From Phormidesmis priestleyi ULC007 (GTDB lineage: Bacteria; Cyanobacteriota; Cyanobacteriia; Leptolyngbyales; Leptolyngbyaceae): DNA of 35,326 bases. Below are positions 33,041 to 35,326 of this stretch, in pieces (the first letter of the stretch is position 1; the number at the start of each line of letters is the position of its first letter). Under the pieces are notes generated by a model that worked only from the letters and a program-made list of their open reading frames with translations, searched no databases and was not told where the DNA came from. Location of the stretch: NCBI RefSeq assembly GCF_001895925.1, contig NZ_MPPI01000047.1, forward strand, positions 1 through 35,326, in the 5' to 3' direction. The position numbers were made by a program, and so were the translations under genes.

Positions 33041-33280
33041 ATGTCAATCACGCAAAAATGGCTCGAAAACTGTGGCGATCGACAGTTAGTCAATTTTCTT
33101 CTGTTTGTGTGGCTCGATCGTGCAGCAGTTCAAGAATTTTGGGATGGGTATGATCGTGGGTATAGTTTAGAAACTGCCCCAAGCAAGGGAATAGTCTGTC
33201 TGCCATTCTCAAACCCTGCGGCCGGCCATTACTCATTGTACGCAATCGGGCGATTCCTTCAGAGTTGGCAAAACTTGTAG
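33041..33280 (+). CDS. Possible small hypothetical protein
   Basis: 79 residues: MSITQKWLENCGDRQLVNFL and on to RFLQSWQNL, divergent from the Ca2+/H+ exchanger. The first half looks like a soluble alpha protein (WLDRAAVQEFWDGYDRGYSL), the second less so. No ribosome site is evident, and the sequence belongs to no family I know. It may be a real short gene, a fragment or a chance frame. Confidence 0.35.
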   Translation: MSITQKWLENCGDRQLVNFLLFVWLDRAAVQEFWDGYDRGYSLETAPSKGIVCLPFSNPAAGHYSLYAIGRFLQSWQNL

Positions 33281-33340
33281 AAAGCTGAGAGTACCAATTT
33301 TTGTCAGCAGGACAAATTAGGGGTAGGTTGAACGCAGGAA

Positions 33341-33408
33341 CGATCGCATGAAAACTCAACCCTGGCAGATGGCAGCCGCGATCGGTTTGGGCATAAGTGG
33401 GGCGATCG
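33341..33408 (+). repeat. 68-bp direct repeat, left copy of the haemagglutinin gene start
   Basis: Matches 34146-34213 at 66 of 68 positions, including the ATG (33348) and the first 20 codons (MKTQPWQMAAAIGLGISGAI), after which similarity ends and the frame closes soon after. It is a partial duplication of the signal-peptide-coding start of the gene at 34153. The toxin-antitoxin pair lies between the two copies. Confidence 0.9.
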
Positions 33409-33428
33409 GGCAGTATTCAATAGATCGC

Positions 33429-33782
33429 TTATTCAGGTTCCAAGGGGTCTGTCAATAGCCGAATTCCTTCCAGAATTTGACGGATGCGCTCGATCGAAAG
33501 CGTACCAATTTTCTCTTCAAGTTGTGACTTATCAACAGTAAAAATCTGGGAAACGTTGACAACGCTTTGATCTGGCAAATCTGCCTCTCCTAGTTCAAGC
33601 AAAACGTTTCCTGGAGCCTTTGCACGTCTCAGATTTGTTGTTAATGCACAAACAATCACAGTGTTAACCTGGCTATAATTCATTCGATCATTTTGAATCA
33701 CAACGTGCGGACGGCGATAGCCAGGACTGGAGCCAACTGGTTCTTCCAGGTCAATCCAAAAAATATCTCCTTGCTGAATCAA
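33429..33782 (-). CDS. MazF/PemK-type toxin
   Basis: 117 residues, an SH3-like endoribonuclease: QGDIFWIDLEEPVGSSPGYR then RPHVVIQNDRMN, VIVCALTTN and DQSVVNVSQIFTVDKSQL are the strand motifs of the family. It cleaves mRNA when free. The start is TTG 33782, which overlaps the antitoxin's TGA stop as TTGA; GGAG lies nine bases upstream. The catalytic Arg (YRRPHV) and Thr (ALTTN) are present, so the toxin should be active if expressed. Confidence 0.92.
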   Translation of the reverse strand: MIQQGDIFWIDLEEPVGSSPGYRRPHVVIQNDRMNYSQVNTVIVCALTTNLRRAKAPGNVLLELGEADLPDQSVVNVSQIFTVDKSQLEEKIGTLSIERIRQILEGIRLLTDPLEPE

Positions 33783-34039
33783 ACGTCATTCTCCAATACT
33801 TGTCGATGTAGACGGCGCATTCCCGCCAGAAGCCGCTGATCATCTGGATCAGGAGCGTCAGTATAGGCCTCGTTAACTTTTTCCAGGTTTAGCGATTGGC
33901 GAACTTGATAGCGCTGGACAAACTCTGCTATAGCCATTTCTAATAGTTGGCTGCGGGAAATATTCATCTGATGGGCAATCGCTTCTGCATCTTCCAAAAG
34001 TGATTGTTGTAGCACGATCGCCGTTTCAATGGTTGCCAT
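33779..34039 (-). CDS. Ribbon-helix-helix-type antitoxin of the MazF-like toxin
   Basis: 86 residues from ATG 34039; an earlier frame start at 34126 would add residues of poor quality. MATIETAIVLQQSLLEDAEA then MNISRSQLLEMAIAEFVQRY is a CopG/RHH DNA-binding strand-helix-helix, and the C-terminal tail should occupy the toxin's RNA site. The TTGA overlap with the toxin gene is typical. It probably represses its own operon from the AT-rich region 34040-34095. Confidence 0.85.
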   Translation of the reverse strand: MATIETAIVLQQSLLEDAEAIAHQMNISRSQLLEMAIAEFVQRYQVRQSLNLEKVNEAYTDAPDPDDQRLLAGMRRLHRQVLENDV

Positions 34040-34145
34040 GATCAATGCCTGGTGAAATGTAACATTATATCGATCTGAGCCTATTATACAATCGCCTGTT
34101 CTACTGGTACGATGGCAGCAATTCACCGGATTGAGGTAAGGAGGG

Positions 34146-34213
34146 CGATCGCATGAAAACTCAACCCTGGCAGATGGCAGTCGCGATCGGTTTGGGCATG
34201 AGTGGGGCGATCG
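34146..34213 (+). repeat. 68-bp direct repeat, right copy
   Basis: Parent copy of the repeat at 33341-33408, 805 bp away. It covers the translation start and signal peptide of the haemagglutinin-type gene. The two mismatches are at 33376/34181 and 33394/34199. Confidence 0.9.
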
Positions 34214-35319
34214 TGATTTCCATACTTCCCGCTGTTGCCCAAAGTGTGATTGTGCCAGATGAGACGTTGGGGAATGAACGATCGGTGGTTTTGCCGCTGG
34301 ATGCGAATGGATTTCCAGTAGATGCGATCATCGGCGGTGCCCAACGCGGACAGAACTTATTCCACAGTTTTCGCGAGTTCAATGTCAGTGCGGGGCGCGG
34401 TGCCTATTTCTTTAATCCAGATGCGACAATCCAAAATATTCTGGCACGGGTGACAGGTAGCAATGCTTCGACAATTCTGGGCACGCTCGGCACATTTGGG
34501 CAGGGTAGTCCAAACTTGTTTTTGATTAATCCCAATGGCATGATCTTTGGTGCCAATGCGAGTTTGAACGTACAAGGGTCGTTTGTGGCGACGACGGCAA
34601 ATGGGGTGAAATTTGGCGATCGGGGGATATTCAGTGCGACACAACCAGAGATACCTTCAGCCTTACTGACGATCGATCCTTCGGCATTTCTGTTCAATCA
34701 GATTCCGGCTGGGAATATTGTGGTGCAGGCTAATCAGCCGATTTCGCCTGATAGCGACACTTTGGGATTGCAGGTTCCAAATGGGGAGTCGCTTTTGCTG
34801 TTGGGGGGAAATGTCACGATCGATGGTGGACAGTTGAATGCGTGGGGAGGACGAGTTGAGTTGGGGGGATTGGCAAAGCCAGGAATTATTGGTCTGAATG
34901 AAAACTGGAGTTTGCGATTTCCGGATGGAATAGCAAGATCGGATGTATCCGTTACCAATCAAGCTTTCATTGATGTTCAGGCTGCAAATGGTGGCAATAT
35001 CTCCATTTATGCCCACAACTTAGGAATATCTCGCAATAGTTATCTATTTGCTGGGATTCGTGAAGCACTAGGAAATCAGGAAAGTCAAGCCGGAGATATT
35101 ATTCTGGATGCTATAGGTGAGATTCAGGTTAGAGACCGAAGCTTTGTTTCGAACTTTATTGATACTGGCTCTACAGGAAATGGTGGCAATATCAATATTG
35201 TGGCTGATTCCTGGGAGCATCCCACCTTTGCGATGAGTATTCATACTCAGTGCCAACCTCGCCATTCAATTGGACAATCTAATAGAAGTCGTTCTGAGAA
35301 CCCGCGAAATGACCCCTGA
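34153..35319 (+). CDS. Filamentous haemagglutinin N-terminal domain protein, truncated
   Basis: 388 residues, probably a broken two-partner-secretion exoprotein (TpsA). The first 30 residues are a signal peptide ending AVAQS. The TPS domain follows, with the NPNGMIFGANASLNVQGSF motif and a beta-helix (ALLTIDPSAFLFNQ; LLGGNVTIDGGQLNAWGGRV; GNGGNINIVADS). Whole family members are usually 800 residues or more, so the stop at 35317-35319 is premature. After NIVADS (about 35205) the sequence no longer resembles a beta-helix. AAGGAGG precedes ATG 34153. No TpsB partner is in view. The break may be a deletion or rearrangement. Confidence 0.85.
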   Translation: MKTQPWQMAVAIGLGMSGAIVISILPAVAQSVIVPDETLGNERSVVLPLDANGFPVDAIIGGAQRGQNLFHSFREFNVSAGRGAYFFNPDATIQNILARVTGSNASTILGTLGTFGQGSPNLFLINPNGMIFGANASLNVQGSFVATTANGVKFGDRGIFSATQPEIPSALLTIDPSAFLFNQIPAGNIVVQANQPISPDSDTLGLQVPNGESLLLLGGNVTIDGGQLNAWGGRVELGGLAKPGIIGLNENWSLRFPDGIARSDVSVTNQAFIDVQAANGGNISIYAHNLGISRNSYLFAGIREALGNQESQAGDIILDAIGEIQVRDRSFVSNFIDTGSTGNGGNINIVADSWEHPTFAMSIHTQCQPRHSIGQSNRSRSENPRNDP

Positions 35320-35326
35320 ACAAGGG
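35233..35326 (+). pseudogene. Possible start of a small gene, frameshifted, at the window edge
   Basis: From ATG 35233 the codons read MSIHT; with a one-base shift near 35245 the sequence continues LSANLAIQLDNLIEVVLRTR and EMTPEQG, which looks like a small helical protein. Unshifted, the frame is the tail of the haemagglutinin ORF and not protein-like. It extends past the window, so it cannot be judged fully. Confidence 0.3.

Overview
The window looks like chromosome of a filamentous-type cyanobacterium. The HIP1 octamer GCGATCGC and its GATCG core recur throughout, and the gene set fits: a Ycf49-like DUF2499 protein, a CsaB pyruvyl transferase, a short RRM RNA-binding protein, a CrtW-type carotenoid ketolase, a pentapeptide-repeat membrane protein and a haemagglutinin-type secreted protein. 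No tRNA, rRNA or CRISPR array was seen. Identifications come from reading motifs by eye; no search was run.

Layout. 1-740 is a decayed gene of unknown family. 927-1882 is a coupled pair of unknown genes that both start with the same seven residues. 1901-3829 is a group II intron on the minus strand; its maturase gene is broken by one in-frame TGA just before the catalytic YVDD motif. The intron sits against what looks like a decayed third gene of the pair's operon (to 4068), closed by a terminator. 4149-5725 is a pentapeptide-repeat membrane protein with two lesions, a 13-bp duplication at its start and a one-base frameshift. 5726-6244 is non-coding or remnant sequence with a zinc-ribbon fragment and an attC-like palindrome. 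6245-10913 holds DUF2499, csaB, a coiled-coil protein, a DUF938 methyltransferase and a tiny zinc-ribbon protein. 10984-14830 is a carotenoid-type group: a CrtISO/RetSat-like FAD enzyme, a convergent crtW, and a short-chain dehydrogenase behind a 174-bp multi-hairpin element.

14889-16601 is an accessory patch: hicBA, an AF2212-like antitoxin with a broken PIN toxin, and an IS630-like remnant. 16865-19970 may be an electrophile or redox stress group: a pirin with a clear promoter and overlapping palindrome, then two tandem glutathionyl-hydroquinone-reductase-type GSTs, each behind a similar leader palindrome. 19971-23969 carries a polyphosphate glucokinase, a coiled-coil protein, glutaminase and prfB with its programmed +1 frameshift. 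24472-28595 has an S9 peptidase and several small conserved genes. 28866-33004 is polA and a Ca2+/H+ exchanger. 33429-34039 is a MazF-like toxin-antitoxin pair flanked by 68-bp direct repeats derived from the start of the haemagglutinin gene at 34153, which itself looks truncated near the window end.

The most distinctive feature is the intergenic repeats. Family A is a 160-174 bp MITE-like element (three copies, two with 5-bp target duplications). Family B has ends reading TTAGGATCGTG. Three unrelated genes (pirin, a coiled-coil protein, the Ca2+/H+ exchanger) each use the TAG inside that end as their stop codon. One family A copy is inserted inside a family B copy. The multi-hairpin element at 13689-13862 is a separate architecture that I do not recognise.
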